DNA from: CAYNZV01 sp965217095
GTDB taxonomy: Bacteria; Latescibacterota; UBA2968; UBA8231
Assembly (NCBI GenBank): GCA_965217095.1
Contig: OZ244235.1
Span: 4,402,001 to 4,466,000, forward strand
Length of the DNA: 64,000 nucleotides
Reading direction: 5' to 3'
The first letter of the stretch is position 1. The number at the start of each line of letters is the position of its first letter. The position numbers and the translations under genes are program-made. Positions 25,476-33,059 of the stretch are shown one piece after another. The notes beneath the pieces were generated by a model that worked only from the letters and a program-made list of their open reading frames with translations, had not been told where the DNA came from and did no database searches.

Positions 25476-25520
25476 GGCGCGGGAGCGCCGTCGAGCCCGA
25501 ACCGGAGACCCCACCCGCTC

Positions 25521-26186
25521 CTAGTCAAACTGCTGACGGAATTCCCCGAACTCGCGCCGGATGTTCTCCAGTTCGTCCTTCAACGAGGCCACCTCCGACT
25601 CGAGGTGGGCGATCCGCTCGTTCTCTGCGCGGACCTCCAGTGTAGCCGCTTCCGCGCTCGTCTCTGCGGTGGGTTCCGGCAACTCCGGCTCCCCGGCCAA
25701 CAGGTGTGCGTAGCGGGATTCCTTGCGACCCGGAAGTCGGGGCAATATCCGCACAAACGCTCCGCTTTCCCGGTCCTGGAGCTGGCGCAACGTCTGCTCT
25801 ACATGCTCTAGGTCGGCAAACTCGAACATCCGCTGGCTGCGACCGCGAACCTCCCCTAGGGTTTGCGGCCCGCGCAGCATCAAAACGGCAAGCGCTACCA
25901 GCGGCCCGTCGGCCAGGTCGAAGGTTTCGCGACACAGATGGTAATACTTCGGCACGCGCATCTCGGCACCGCTGAGCTGGCGTACCAACGCCTTGTCACG
26001 CAGTCCGTCTAACGCCCGCACCACGGTTTTCTCGTCGAACGAAACCACGGGGTTGCGGTTGGACTTCTGGTTGCAGGCCGTGGTCAAGCCGTTGAGCGTC
26101 AGCGGATAATACTCTGGGGTAGTTTTTTCCTTCTCCACCAGCACGCCCAGCACCCGCGCTTCGACATCGTCGAGAATGGCGTCCAT
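25521..26186 (-). CDS. yceH: YceH-family (DUF480) winged-helix protein
   Basis: 221 residues, the usual length. Family motifs: DDVEARVLGVLVEKEKTTPE, YYPLTLNGLTTACNQKSNRN, PVVSFDEKTVVRALDGLRDK, PLVALAVLMLRGPQTLGEVR and SRYAHLLAGEPEL, followed by a C-terminal coiled coil (ENERIAHLESEVASLKDELE). It contains two winged-helix domains and is presumed to bind DNA; its targets are unknown. It is the last gene of the minus-strand operon that starts near 29509, ten bases after the M20 gene ends. Confidence 0.92.
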   Translation of the reverse strand: MDAILDDVEARVLGVLVEKEKTTPEYYPLTLNGLTTACNQKSNRNPVVSFDEKTVVRALDGLRDKALVRQLSGAEMRVPKYYHLCRETFDLADGPLVALAVLMLRGPQTLGEVRGRSQRMFEFADLEHVEQTLRQLQDRESGAFVRILPRLPGRKESRYAHLLAGEPELPEPTAETSAEAATLEVRAENERIAHLESEVASLKDELENIRREFGEFRQQFD

Positions 26187-26196
26187 CGTCCGCTCC

Positions 26197-27360
26197 TTAG
26201 ATCCCGCGTTCCATAATGCCTCGATACACCTCTACCGCCTTCTCGACCTGCGCGCACTCGACCCACTCCACTGCGGCGTGCGCCTGATCGATGCTTCCTG
26301 GTCCCAATATGATGGTCTCCACCTTTTTATCAGAAAACGCGCTGCCGTCGGTGGCGAACGGCACGCCTCCTGTCTTACCAGACCCCAACGCCGAGCGGCA
26401 GACCTCCAGCGCCGTCTGTACGATGATGGCATCTTCGGCGGTACCGACCGGGCTGCAGTGAAAAAACGGCGAGTCCAATCTCGCTTTCAACTCTGGATCC
26501 GCGGCGGCGGCACGGTCGACGATCGCCTGAAACTCGGCCAGCGTTGAGGCCGACGAGTCGCCTGGGATGGTGCGGCAATCTATGGCGACGCAACACTGGT
26601 CGGGCACGAAGTTGACCTGCGCGCCTCCTTCAATGGTGCCGACACTGTAGGTCGGGGATCCGATGAGGGGGTGTTCGCGCTGCTGATAGGATTCCTTCAA
26701 CACCGTCTCGATCTGGATCAACAACCGAGCCATTTTCGAGATGGCGTTGATACCTAGGTCCGGCTTGGAGCTGTGGGCCGCCCTGCCCTGGATCGTCAGA
26801 TGAAAGCGGACTACTCCTTTGTGGGCACAGATGACCTCTAGGTCGGTCGGCTCCGCCACCACCATCGCTTCCGGCGAGAGGTCAGCGGCCAGGGCTTGGG
26901 AGCCGCGCATCAAATACTCCTCATCTACGGCCCCTGCGTAGACGATGGAAAGGGGCGGTTTGATGTGGGCCTCTTTCAGTTGTTTCATCGCCAACATCAT
27001 CGCCACACCGCCGGCTTTGGTGTCGCACGAGCCGCGCCCGTAGAGCGACCCTTCGCGAAGGTGCGGTTCAAGGGGAGGAATCGTCATGATCTCGGTGGAT
27101 GCGGTGTCCATGTGGCACTCGAACAGCAGCGTCCGATTTGGGTCTTGACCCTCCAGGGTCGCCAGGATGTTGGGGCGTCCTTCCATGACCTCCCGCCGTT
27201 TGCAGGGAATCTCTAGGGCCGTGAAGAATTGCTCGATGTAGTCGACCATGGCTCCTTCTCCACGACCGCCGCCGGGGAGCGCCGGATTGACGCTGTCAAT
27301 CGCTACCACATCCTGCAACATAGCCAACACTTCGCTCGTGCTGCGCACCCATTCCGCCAT
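26197..27360 (-). CDS. M20-family deacylase (ArgE/DapE/ACY1 type)
   Basis: 387 residues. A zinc aminoacylase/peptidase: LLFECHMDTAS gives the first metal histidine and the catalytic Asp, and YGRGSCDTKAGGVAMMLAM the bridging Asp. VDEEYLMRGSQAL has the general-base Glu pair, VVAEPTDLEVICAHKG the next ligand, and GPGSIDQAHAAVEWV the final His. It probably hydrolyses an N-acyl or N-carbamoyl amino acid. Its stop codon overlaps the upstream hypothetical gene by one base, and the N-carbamoyl hydrolase two genes up suggests a shared catabolic substrate. The exact substrate cannot be told. Confidence 0.9.
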   Translation of the reverse strand: MAEWVRSTSEVLAMLQDVVAIDSVNPALPGGGRGEGAMVDYIEQFFTALEIPCKRREVMEGRPNILATLEGQDPNRTLLFECHMDTASTEIMTIPPLEPHLREGSLYGRGSCDTKAGGVAMMLAMKQLKEAHIKPPLSIVYAGAVDEEYLMRGSQALAADLSPEAMVVAEPTDLEVICAHKGVVRFHLTIQGRAAHSSKPDLGINAISKMARLLIQIETVLKESYQQREHPLIGSPTYSVGTIEGGAQVNFVPDQCCVAIDCRTIPGDSSASTLAEFQAIVDRAAAADPELKARLDSPFFHCSPVGTAEDAIIVQTALEVCRSALGSGKTGGVPFATDGSAFSDKKVETIILGPGSIDQAHAAVEWVECAQVEKAVEVYRGIMERGI

Positions 27361-27983
27361 CAGCTACCCATACCTCTTGTTACCTTGAAATCGAAGAACC
27401 GATTGACCCCCTCGCAGGCGGTGATCCCGGCATAGAGGGGTTCGGGCAGCGCCGCCAGATGGCAGGTAAACGCCTGGTTGTCCACGAACACGTTCAGTTG
27501 GTAGCCGACCCGGTGCACGCGCAGTTGGTGTTCCAGCTTTGGCGCTAGGCGCAAACGCCAGTGGGCCGTCAGCGCCCAATGCGGACCTTGGTCCGAGAAA
27601 CCGTGCCTCCACACGTTGACACCCTCGTCGAACAGAACGACCTCGCAGTGATCCCGGTACTCGCGATAGGTTGCCACGTTGGCGGGCTTTGCAGCCAGCA
27701 CGATCAGCGGAGCCATGCGATGGTCGAAGGAGGTTCGTGCAGCGACCTGGAATTCTCCCGTCAGCGGCCGGCTATACACCATGCTCACGTAGGTCTCCCC
27801 GGCGCCGGGCCCGCCCGCGGTCATCTCCTCCGGGCTCCAGTGGTCGGGAACGCGGTTTCGCAGGTGGTCGCGCTCCTGAACCCATTCGCCTTCGCAGTCC
27901 CAACGGGGCGACCTCACCTGCCACCACTCGGTCGGGTCCCAAGCCCCCTCGGCGAAACTACAGCCGTGGATAGGAGTGATCAT
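27360..27983 (-). CDS. Hypothetical protein, probably a concanavalin-like beta sandwich
   Basis: 207 residues, tryptophan-rich at the start (WDPTEWWQVRSPRWDCEGEW), then alternating strands: ETYVSMVYSRPLTGEFQVAA, CEVVLFDEGVNVWRHGF, HQLRVHRVGYQLNVFVDNQ. The pattern resembles DUF1349/DUF1961-type LamG-like proteins that bind or process sugars, but I am not certain of the family. No signal peptide. It overlaps the nitrilase gene upstream by four bases and touches the M20 gene downstream, so it is firmly part of that operon. Confidence 0.65.
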   Translation of the reverse strand: MITPIHGCSFAEGAWDPTEWWQVRSPRWDCEGEWVQERDHLRNRVPDHWSPEEMTAGGPGAGETYVSMVYSRPLTGEFQVAARTSFDHRMAPLIVLAAKPANVATYREYRDHCEVVLFDEGVNVWRHGFSDQGPHWALTAHWRLRLAPKLEHQLRVHRVGYQLNVFVDNQAFTCHLAALPEPLYAGITACEGVNRFFDFKVTRGMGS

Positions 27984-28915
27984 TGGGGAGGGGGAACGAT
28001 ACCTGCCTGCTGCGTGATCAGACCGTAGTGTTCGATGCGTCGGTTTTTCTCGAATTCCTGCTCTTTGCGATATTCTACCACGCGGTCCAGATCACAGCGA
28101 GCCACAATCAACTCATCGTCGAGCGTGGTGGCCATGGCGACCACCTCGCCCGACGGGGCGATAATGCAGCTCTGGCCAATCTGGGCGATGCCTTCCTCAA
28201 CCCCGGCTTTGGCGACGCCCACCACCCAGCTGGCGTTCTGCAGTGCGCCCGCTTGCATACAGAGCAGATTGTGAAAATTGGCGTTCAAGGTTCCCGGCTT
28301 TGACGGCGGATTGTCGACGGGCGTATTGTAGCCGAGTAGAATGACCTCGGCTCCCTGTAACCCCAACATCCGGTAACTCTCCGGCCAGCGCCGGTCGTAA
28401 CAGATACACAGGCCGACGATGCCGCCAAACGCCCGCCACACCCGAAATCCGAGATTGCCGGGATCGAAGTAAAGCTTCTCCAGGTTCTGGAATGACTGGT
28501 CCGGTTGTTCGGCATCGAAACCGGGCAGGTGGATCTTGCGGTACTTGCCGACGATGGTTCCGCTCTGGTCCACCAGGATGCAACTGTTGTAGTGGCGCGG
28601 TTGTCCCCCCTCGTCGGCCAGCTCGGCAAACCCCAGGTGAAATCCAATGCCCAGGCGTTGCGCTTCATCGAACAGGGGCTGGGTGGCGCGGCTGGGCATC
28701 TCGCGTTCGAAGTAGGCGTCGATCTGTGCCTGATCTTCCATATACCAATGCGGGAAGAAAGGAACCAGCGCGACCTCAGTAAACACCACCAAATCGCAGC
28801 CCTGAGCGTGGGCCTGTCGCATCATGGCGAGAAGCCGCTCAACCACCTGCTCGCGGGACTGGGTAGCCTGGACCGGACCCGATTGGGCCGCTCCTATGGT
28901 CAACACGCGGGACAT
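27980..28915 (-). CDS. N-carbamoyl-amino-acid hydrolase, nitrilase superfamily
   Basis: 311 residues. The nitrilase catalytic triad is visible: Glu in LVVFTEVALVPFFPHWY, Lys in GKYRKIHLPGFDAEQP and Cys in GLCICYDRRWPESYRMLG. The loops PFFPHWYMED and NTPVDNPPSKPGTLNANFHN are typical of D-carbamoylases, which cleave N-carbamoyl-D-amino acids to the amino acid, CO2 and ammonia. The enzyme is cytoplasmic. In the same operon an M20 deacylase follows, and together they could process hydantoin- or ureide-derived compounds. No hydantoinase gene is in the window. Confidence 0.88.
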   Translation of the reverse strand: MSRVLTIGAAQSGPVQATQSREQVVERLLAMMRQAHAQGCDLVVFTEVALVPFFPHWYMEDQAQIDAYFEREMPSRATQPLFDEAQRLGIGFHLGFAELADEGGQPRHYNSCILVDQSGTIVGKYRKIHLPGFDAEQPDQSFQNLEKLYFDPGNLGFRVWRAFGGIVGLCICYDRRWPESYRMLGLQGAEVILLGYNTPVDNPPSKPGTLNANFHNLLCMQAGALQNASWVVGVAKAGVEEGIAQIGQSCIIAPSGEVVAMATTLDDELIVARCDLDRVVEYRKEQEFEKNRRIEHYGLITQQAGIVPPPQ

Positions 28916-28918
28916 CGT

Positions 28919-29509
28919 TCAGACCTCCGCCGCTAGTTCCTGAACGGTAAACATCAGGTGGTCGATGGACGCTTGGTCCGGTTCGTGCTCCAGGAGGAAT
29001 CTTCGATCCGCTTGTTGTAACGGCGCGAAACGTGCGGCCAACATCCCATCCAGCTGTTCGGGGTGCTCGAGCGGGGCCGGCAGACTGGGATGCGGGAGCA
29101 TGCCGTGCTCCCGAGCCCATTGACGGGCGGTCCAGAACCAGGTGGCGCGGTCGGTGTGAACGTAGATGATGTTCGCTGCCGCCTGCACCGCGTCCAGGGT
29201 CGAACCCTCGAGCAATGCTTGATCAGAGAAGATGAGAAGGTGTGGAGGGGAAGGAGCCAGGCTGTGGAGCACCAAGCTGGCTTCGCGGCGCCTTAGCGCC
29301 TCTATGCCGTTTTCTCTCACCAAGTTGGAAAGCGATGTCCCCACCTGATGTTCGACCCAGCGGTCCACATCGATGAGGGAAAGGCCGGTCGCCGCCAGCT
29401 CGTATGCCAGCGTGCGAAACGGGAGGCCGGGATACCCGGTAATAGCCAGGGGCTTGCGCAGCTGAATCGTCGGCTGGTAGGTGTAATAGTCGTTCGCGGG
29501 CGCTTGCAT
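28919..29509 (-). CDS. Shikimate-kinase-like protein with a ruined P-loop
   Basis: 196 residues from the ATG at 29509. The shikimate kinase layout is recognisable: an opening strand and P-loop position, RTLAYELAATGLSLIDVDRW (family: LAxxLGxxFxDxDxxIE), GTSLSNLVRENGIEALRRRE, and IIYVHTDRATWFWTAR. However, the Walker A position reads TGYPGLPFRTL, with no GxxGxGK(T/S): the lysine is replaced. Phosphoryl transfer by the usual mechanism is therefore unlikely. It is the first gene of the operon with the N-carbamoyl hydrolase, three bases before it, so a binding or sensing role in that pathway is possible. Confidence 0.7.
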   Translation of the reverse strand: MQAPANDYYTYQPTIQLRKPLAITGYPGLPFRTLAYELAATGLSLIDVDRWVEHQVGTSLSNLVRENGIEALRRREASLVLHSLAPSPPHLLIFSDQALLEGSTLDAVQAAANIIYVHTDRATWFWTARQWAREHGMLPHPSLPAPLEHPEQLDGMLAARFAPLQQADRRFLLEHEPDQASIDHLMFTVQELAAEV

Positions 29510-29663
29510 TCTGGTCTGGGAGCGTAGTGGGAGCACGACGGCTGCCCCCGTTCGATTGTGCGCGGGCGCGAATCTGTTGCCGTTTGGTGGCCACGCCGTC
29601 GCTTTCGAAATTACGCTTAGTATCGCGGAAACTTGGTTTTGGTGCAACCGGTGATTTCTCCGC

Positions 29664-29948
29664 TCAGCGTTCTGTCTGCAGCCATACCAGAGTCGCCCCC
29701 CAGCCGCCACCGCCTTCGCCGGCGAGGCGAAAAGAATCGACATATGAAAGACGTCCCAACACCGCGTGGACCCGTCGTTTCAAGGTTCCGGTGCCCTTGC
29801 CGTGTATGATGCGAGCCTGGTAGATGCCGTGCTCGCGGCAGGCTTTCAGATAATCTGGAACCAACGTACCCACATCTTGCGGTCGAAAGGTGTGTAAATC
29901 GAGGGTGCCATCGATCGGCGTTTCGATTGGATCTTCTTCGGGCTCCAT
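29664..29948 (-). CDS. Smr-domain protein
   Basis: 94 residues from the ATG at 29948. The Smr domain is complete: DGTLDLHTFRPQDVGTLVPD (LDLHG-type motif) and ARIIHGKGTGTLKRRVHAVL (the HGKG motif), ending WGATLVWLQTER. Smr domains nick or bind branched DNA or RNA; stand-alone short versions are common in proteobacteria. It sits between the Gfo/Idh/MocA gene on the opposite strand and the shikimate-kinase-like gene, 155 bases upstream of the latter. Confidence 0.88.
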   Translation of the reverse strand: MEPEEDPIETPIDGTLDLHTFRPQDVGTLVPDYLKACREHGIYQARIIHGKGTGTLKRRVHAVLGRLSYVDSFRLAGEGGGGWGATLVWLQTER

Positions 29949-30038
29949 AACGACAAATGTCTCAGACGGCTCGTGGCCGGCTTGGCTCGAAGCTGTAAAT
30001 CCGCTACACTTCCCCGACCCAAACCGAGGTCTTAGTCG

Positions 30039-31061
30039 ATGGCTACCAAAATACGCCTGGGGGTGATCGGCGCCGGCTGGTTTGCCTCGCGCCGCCACTG
30101 TCCCGACATCGTGGAACATGCGGAGGCCGAACTTACGGCCCTCTGCCGCCGGGACCCGGACGAACTGCGGGTCATGGCGAACCACTTCGGCGATCCAGCT
30201 TGTTTTACCGATTACCGCAAGCTGCTCGACAGCGACCTGGTGGATGGTGTCGTCATCTGCTCGCCCCATCACCTGCATTTCGAACACGCCCGGGCGGCGT
30301 TGGAACGAGATCTACCCGTCCTCCTGGAAAAACCGATCACCATCGATCCCAAACAAGGCCGTACGCTAACGCGCTTGGCGCGGGAACGCCAACTGCCGCT
30401 TGTCGTGGCGCAGAACCCGCCGTATTGGAGCCATTGCCACTTCTTGCGCCAGCAGTTTCGCAGCGGCTACATGGGGGACCTGGAGTCGGCAGCACTCAGC
30501 TTCCTAGGCAACTCCCAGGGCGTCTTCGGCGCCGAGCCGCTTCAAGACGATATCTCCGGCGTGGTCAAACCGACGCTTTTTCGCCGGGAACTGGAGCAGA
30601 ACGGCGGCGGCAGTCTCATCGATGGCGGCACGCACTACCTGTGTGAACTGTTGTGGTGCACCGACCTTCGCGTCCGCGAGGTCACGGCCCAAACCAACAG
30701 CACCCCGCTGGAATCGAGAACCTCCATGACCCTGACGTTAGAAAGCGGCGCCATGGCCACGTTCCTTTTTGTCAGCGACAGTCGGATTCACGCCAAACGA
30801 CAACATGGACAGTATTACGGTTCGCGGGCAACCGCGTTGGTACGCGGCGTACCGTTCGCCGTGACGGTAAGCACCGGTGACACGTCAACCACCGTTCGCG
30901 AAGCGGATCTGCCACCTGCCCCGACTCCGGTAGGGGACTTGGTAGGCGCCATGCAGCACCACGGTACCCTCGCCATGGACAGCGAGATGGCCGTGCATGT
31001 CGTCGACATCGTGCAGGCGGCCTACCGCTCTGCACGCGACGGACGTCGCGTCCGACTCTAG
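30039..31061 (+). CDS. Gfo/Idh/MocA-family oxidoreductase
   Basis: 340 residues. The N-terminal Rossmann motif is RLGVIGAGWFASRRHCPDI (GxGxxA), followed by the family's DGVVICSPHHLHFEHARAAL and VLLEKPITIDPKQGRTL (the EKP motif). The C-terminal alpha/beta domain has GGGSLIDGGTHYLCELLW with the usual catalytic histidine position. The substrate, likely a sugar or inositol derivative, cannot be identified. It ends four bases inside the convergent lipoprotein gene. Confidence 0.92.
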   Translation: MATKIRLGVIGAGWFASRRHCPDIVEHAEAELTALCRRDPDELRVMANHFGDPACFTDYRKLLDSDLVDGVVICSPHHLHFEHARAALERDLPVLLEKPITIDPKQGRTLTRLARERQLPLVVAQNPPYWSHCHFLRQQFRSGYMGDLESAALSFLGNSQGVFGAEPLQDDISGVVKPTLFRRELEQNGGGSLIDGGTHYLCELLWCTDLRVREVTAQTNSTPLESRTSMTLTLESGAMATFLFVSDSRIHAKRQHGQYYGSRATALVRGVPFAVTVSTGDTSTTVREADLPPAPTPVGDLVGAMQHHGTLAMDSEMAVHVVDIVQAAYRSARDGRRVRL

Positions 31062-31642
31062 TAGAATCTGCCGCCGGTGTGTATGGCCGCAGCGACGGGA
31101 CCCCGTTTGCTCGCAGCGGCGGCCAACTCCGCATCCACTCTTCTCAACAGGCCGTTGATCTCCACGATCAGGTCGTTGGCCGCCGCCAACATCTGTTCCG
31201 CCTCGTCGTAAAGCGTCTCGTTTCCAGCGGAGAACCCGCGCACGACCAGCGCATACGCGGTGATTCTCAGGTCGATCAGATCTCTGATCAGCCGATGCAA
31301 GTTCGACAGACGGCGTGGGGGGCTTATGCGCTCGAATGTCTGTCGAGTTGCCTCCAGATCCGGAAGCACGCGTTCGTAGGCGGCGGCCAGGTTTGCGGCG
31401 GTTGCCGTTCCCGACGCGCCCACAGCGGTCTCCTGTACGTCCGCCTCGATTTCGCTGACCGATTCGATGATCGGATTCAACGCTTCGCGATAGCTCCCGA
31501 CGTCGTCGACGGGGCCAAAACGAGTGCGCCGGTCTCCGTCGCCACATGCAACCAACAAGAGTAACGACAGCCACGTACATAAAAAAACCGGCTTCGAATT
31601 CGAAGCCGGCAACCGGTTGCGAGCCTGAGCAGTGGGTCTCAA
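31058..31642 (-). CDS. Putative lipoprotein with helical body
   Basis: Up to 194 residues. The lipobox LLLLVACGDGD marks the lipidation cysteine about residue 33. The body is long amphipathic helices (YREALNPIIESVSEIEADVQ, NLAAAYERVLPDLEATRQTF, AEQMLAAANDLIVEINGLL), perhaps a four-helix bundle. The start is unclear: the only in-frame starts (TTG at 31642, or TTG near 31612) put a strong terminator hairpin (31581-31609) inside the coding sequence. An ATG at 31580 is in another frame and gives a different lipobox-like LVGC. A frameshift near the start is possible. Function unknown. Confidence 0.6.
   Translation of the reverse strand: MRPTAQARNRLPASNSKPVFLCTWLSLLLLVACGDGDRRTRFGPVDDVGSYREALNPIIESVSEIEADVQETAVGASGTATAANLAAAYERVLPDLEATRQTFERISPPRRLSNLHRLIRDLIDLRITAYALVVRGFSAGNETLYDEAEQMLAAANDLIVEINGLLRRVDAELAAAASKRGPVAAAIHTGGRFY
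31581..31609 (-). terminator. Perfect-palindrome terminator inside the start of the lipoprotein frame
   Basis: The 22-base perfect palindrome CCGGCTTCGAATTCGAAGCCGG (first half CCGGCTTCGAA, 31588-31609) is followed on the minus strand by seven T residues. It lies 30 bases downstream of the GGDEF gene stop and looks like its terminator, yet it overlaps the 5' end of the lipoprotein reading frame. Confidence 0.75.
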
Positions 31643-32130
31643 CGACGTTCTTCCTTTTCGAACGCCAATCGATTGGACATCTCCTCCACCACTTCTTCGA
31701 TGTAGGTTTTGCCTACCTGCCAGTCGCCGAAAACAAACTTGAAGCTCATACCCTGGTTGCTGGCCGAGTGGTCTAGCTCATCCATCTTCGACACGGCCCC
31801 GGCCTGATCGGAGTCGAAGAGAATGACAATCTCGTCACCGGAGTACCATCGAGCTACGATGTCGCTACGGCGAAATGGAACGGAGAAGGTCGATTTAACA
31901 CGGCGGTCTACCTCGGCGTAGCCGTACTCCTCGTTGAGCACGTGAATCTGGTCCAAATCGATAAAGGCGAGAATCCGCACGCCGCGGGGCATGATCTGAC
32001 AGAACTGGAGAAAGGCCTCCCGCGTCCACATGCCGAAGGCGGTATCCCAGCGCAGGTGTTCGATTTGCTCCTGGAGCGCTTCGATCTTCTGCTGAAATCC
32101 GAATATTTTGCCGGCGAGCTGTTTGACCAC
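31639..32130 (-). CDS. Degenerate GGDEF (diguanylate-cyclase-like) protein
   Basis: 163 residues from a GTG at 32130. A short N-terminal coiled coil (KIFGFQQKIEALQEQIEHL) leads into WDTAFGMWTREAFLQFCQIM, which stands where DxLTGLxNR normally occurs. LAFIDLDQIHVLNEEYGYAE is the usual metal- and substrate-binding FxDxDxFKxxND-like block, here with changes. The active-site loop reads RWYSGDEIVILF instead of GGDEF. With SGDEI and the altered DxLTG box, cyclase activity is doubtful. It may bind GTP or c-di-GMP, or act through protein contacts. It has no transmembrane segment. Confidence 0.8.
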   Translation of the reverse strand: MVKQLAGKIFGFQQKIEALQEQIEHLRWDTAFGMWTREAFLQFCQIMPRGVRILAFIDLDQIHVLNEEYGYAEVDRRVKSTFSVPFRRSDIVARWYSGDEIVILFDSDQAGAVSKMDELDHSASNQGMSFKFVFGDWQVGKTYIEEVVEEMSNRLAFEKEERR

Positions 32131-32232
32131 AGTTATTCAGGCAGTAGGGTTGCGGATGTAGGACGACGAAACGTCCAAATATATTGCAGGTGATTGCCAA
32201 AGGCGAGCCCCGCGAAAAAGATCATGCCCGCC

Positions 32233-33051
32233 TCAAAGGAATACCGGGGTCCCGGCGAGGTAGTCGCGAACGCTGGCTACATCGTCGCGACTGGACATGT
32301 CGAGGACCGCTTCATTGGAATAGAGAACGCGAAATTGCCCCCCCATTTCGTCGATGACATACTGCGCCGCATCAGTAATCTCGAACTCGCCCCGTGGCGA
32401 GGGGTCGATGTGACGACAGGCAGTGAATATCTCCGCATGAAAACGCCAGCAGTTCATGCTGAGGCCTACCGGTTCGGGAAGCGCTTGCAGGATGGCAGGC
32501 TCGGGTTTTTCGATCACCTGTTTCATGTTGCCGTTGGCGTCGGTCTCGACGACGGCGAACTTGGTCAGGCGCTGCTCGTCGATATTGCTGAGCTGCAGCA
32601 TTGCTGCGCGTGAAAAGACGGCCAAGCCCGGCCCCGTCAGCGCTCGCAGCGCGCACAAGGCGTCGACCGGATAATAGTTGTCCGAGTTGATCACCAGAAA
32701 CGGCTCCACACCCACAATCGGTTCGGCGGCGGCGACCGCGTCGGCCGTGCCACGTGGTTGGGCTTGAACCGCGAAGCTTACCCGCAGGCGCTGGCAACTG
32801 ATTTCTTCGCCGTAGTAACGGCGTAGCTCGCCGTGCTCGGGGCCGATTACGAGACAGATGTGGCGATAACCGGCGTCCGCGAGGTTGCTCAGGACGTAAT
32901 CCAGAAACGGCCGGTCGATCGGGATCAAGGCCTTGACGCCGGTCGCGGCGACCCGGTCCTGGTCGGTGCTCAACGACACGTCGGTGGCCGCATTGCGCAT
33001 GCGGTTGCCCAGTCCCCGCGCCATAATTACTGCCGTATCCAAATTGTTCAC
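32233..33051 (-). CDS. Sugar-phosphate nucleotidyltransferase (NTP_transferase)
   Basis: 272 residues. The N-terminal nucleotide-binding motif is AVIMARGLGNRMRNAATDVS (family: GGxGTRLxPxT), and KALIPIDRPFLDYVLSNLAD has the KPxxPxxxxP-like block. QPRGTADAVAAAEPIVG, FLVINSDNYYPVDAL (the metal-binding D of LxxNGD/SD) and QVIEKPEPAI follow. It should make an NDP-sugar from a sugar 1-phosphate and NTP; which sugar is not clear. It starts nine bases after the end of the repeat-protein gene, so the two are translationally coupled or nearly so. Confidence 0.85.
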   Translation of the reverse strand: MNNLDTAVIMARGLGNRMRNAATDVSLSTDQDRVAATGVKALIPIDRPFLDYVLSNLADAGYRHICLVIGPEHGELRRYYGEEISCQRLRVSFAVQAQPRGTADAVAAAEPIVGVEPFLVINSDNYYPVDALCALRALTGPGLAVFSRAAMLQLSNIDEQRLTKFAVVETDANGNMKQVIEKPEPAILQALPEPVGLSMNCWRFHAEIFTACRHIDPSPRGEFEITDAAQYVIDEMGGQFRVLYSNEAVLDMSSRDDVASVRDYLAGTPVFL

Positions 33052-33059
33052 CCGATCGG

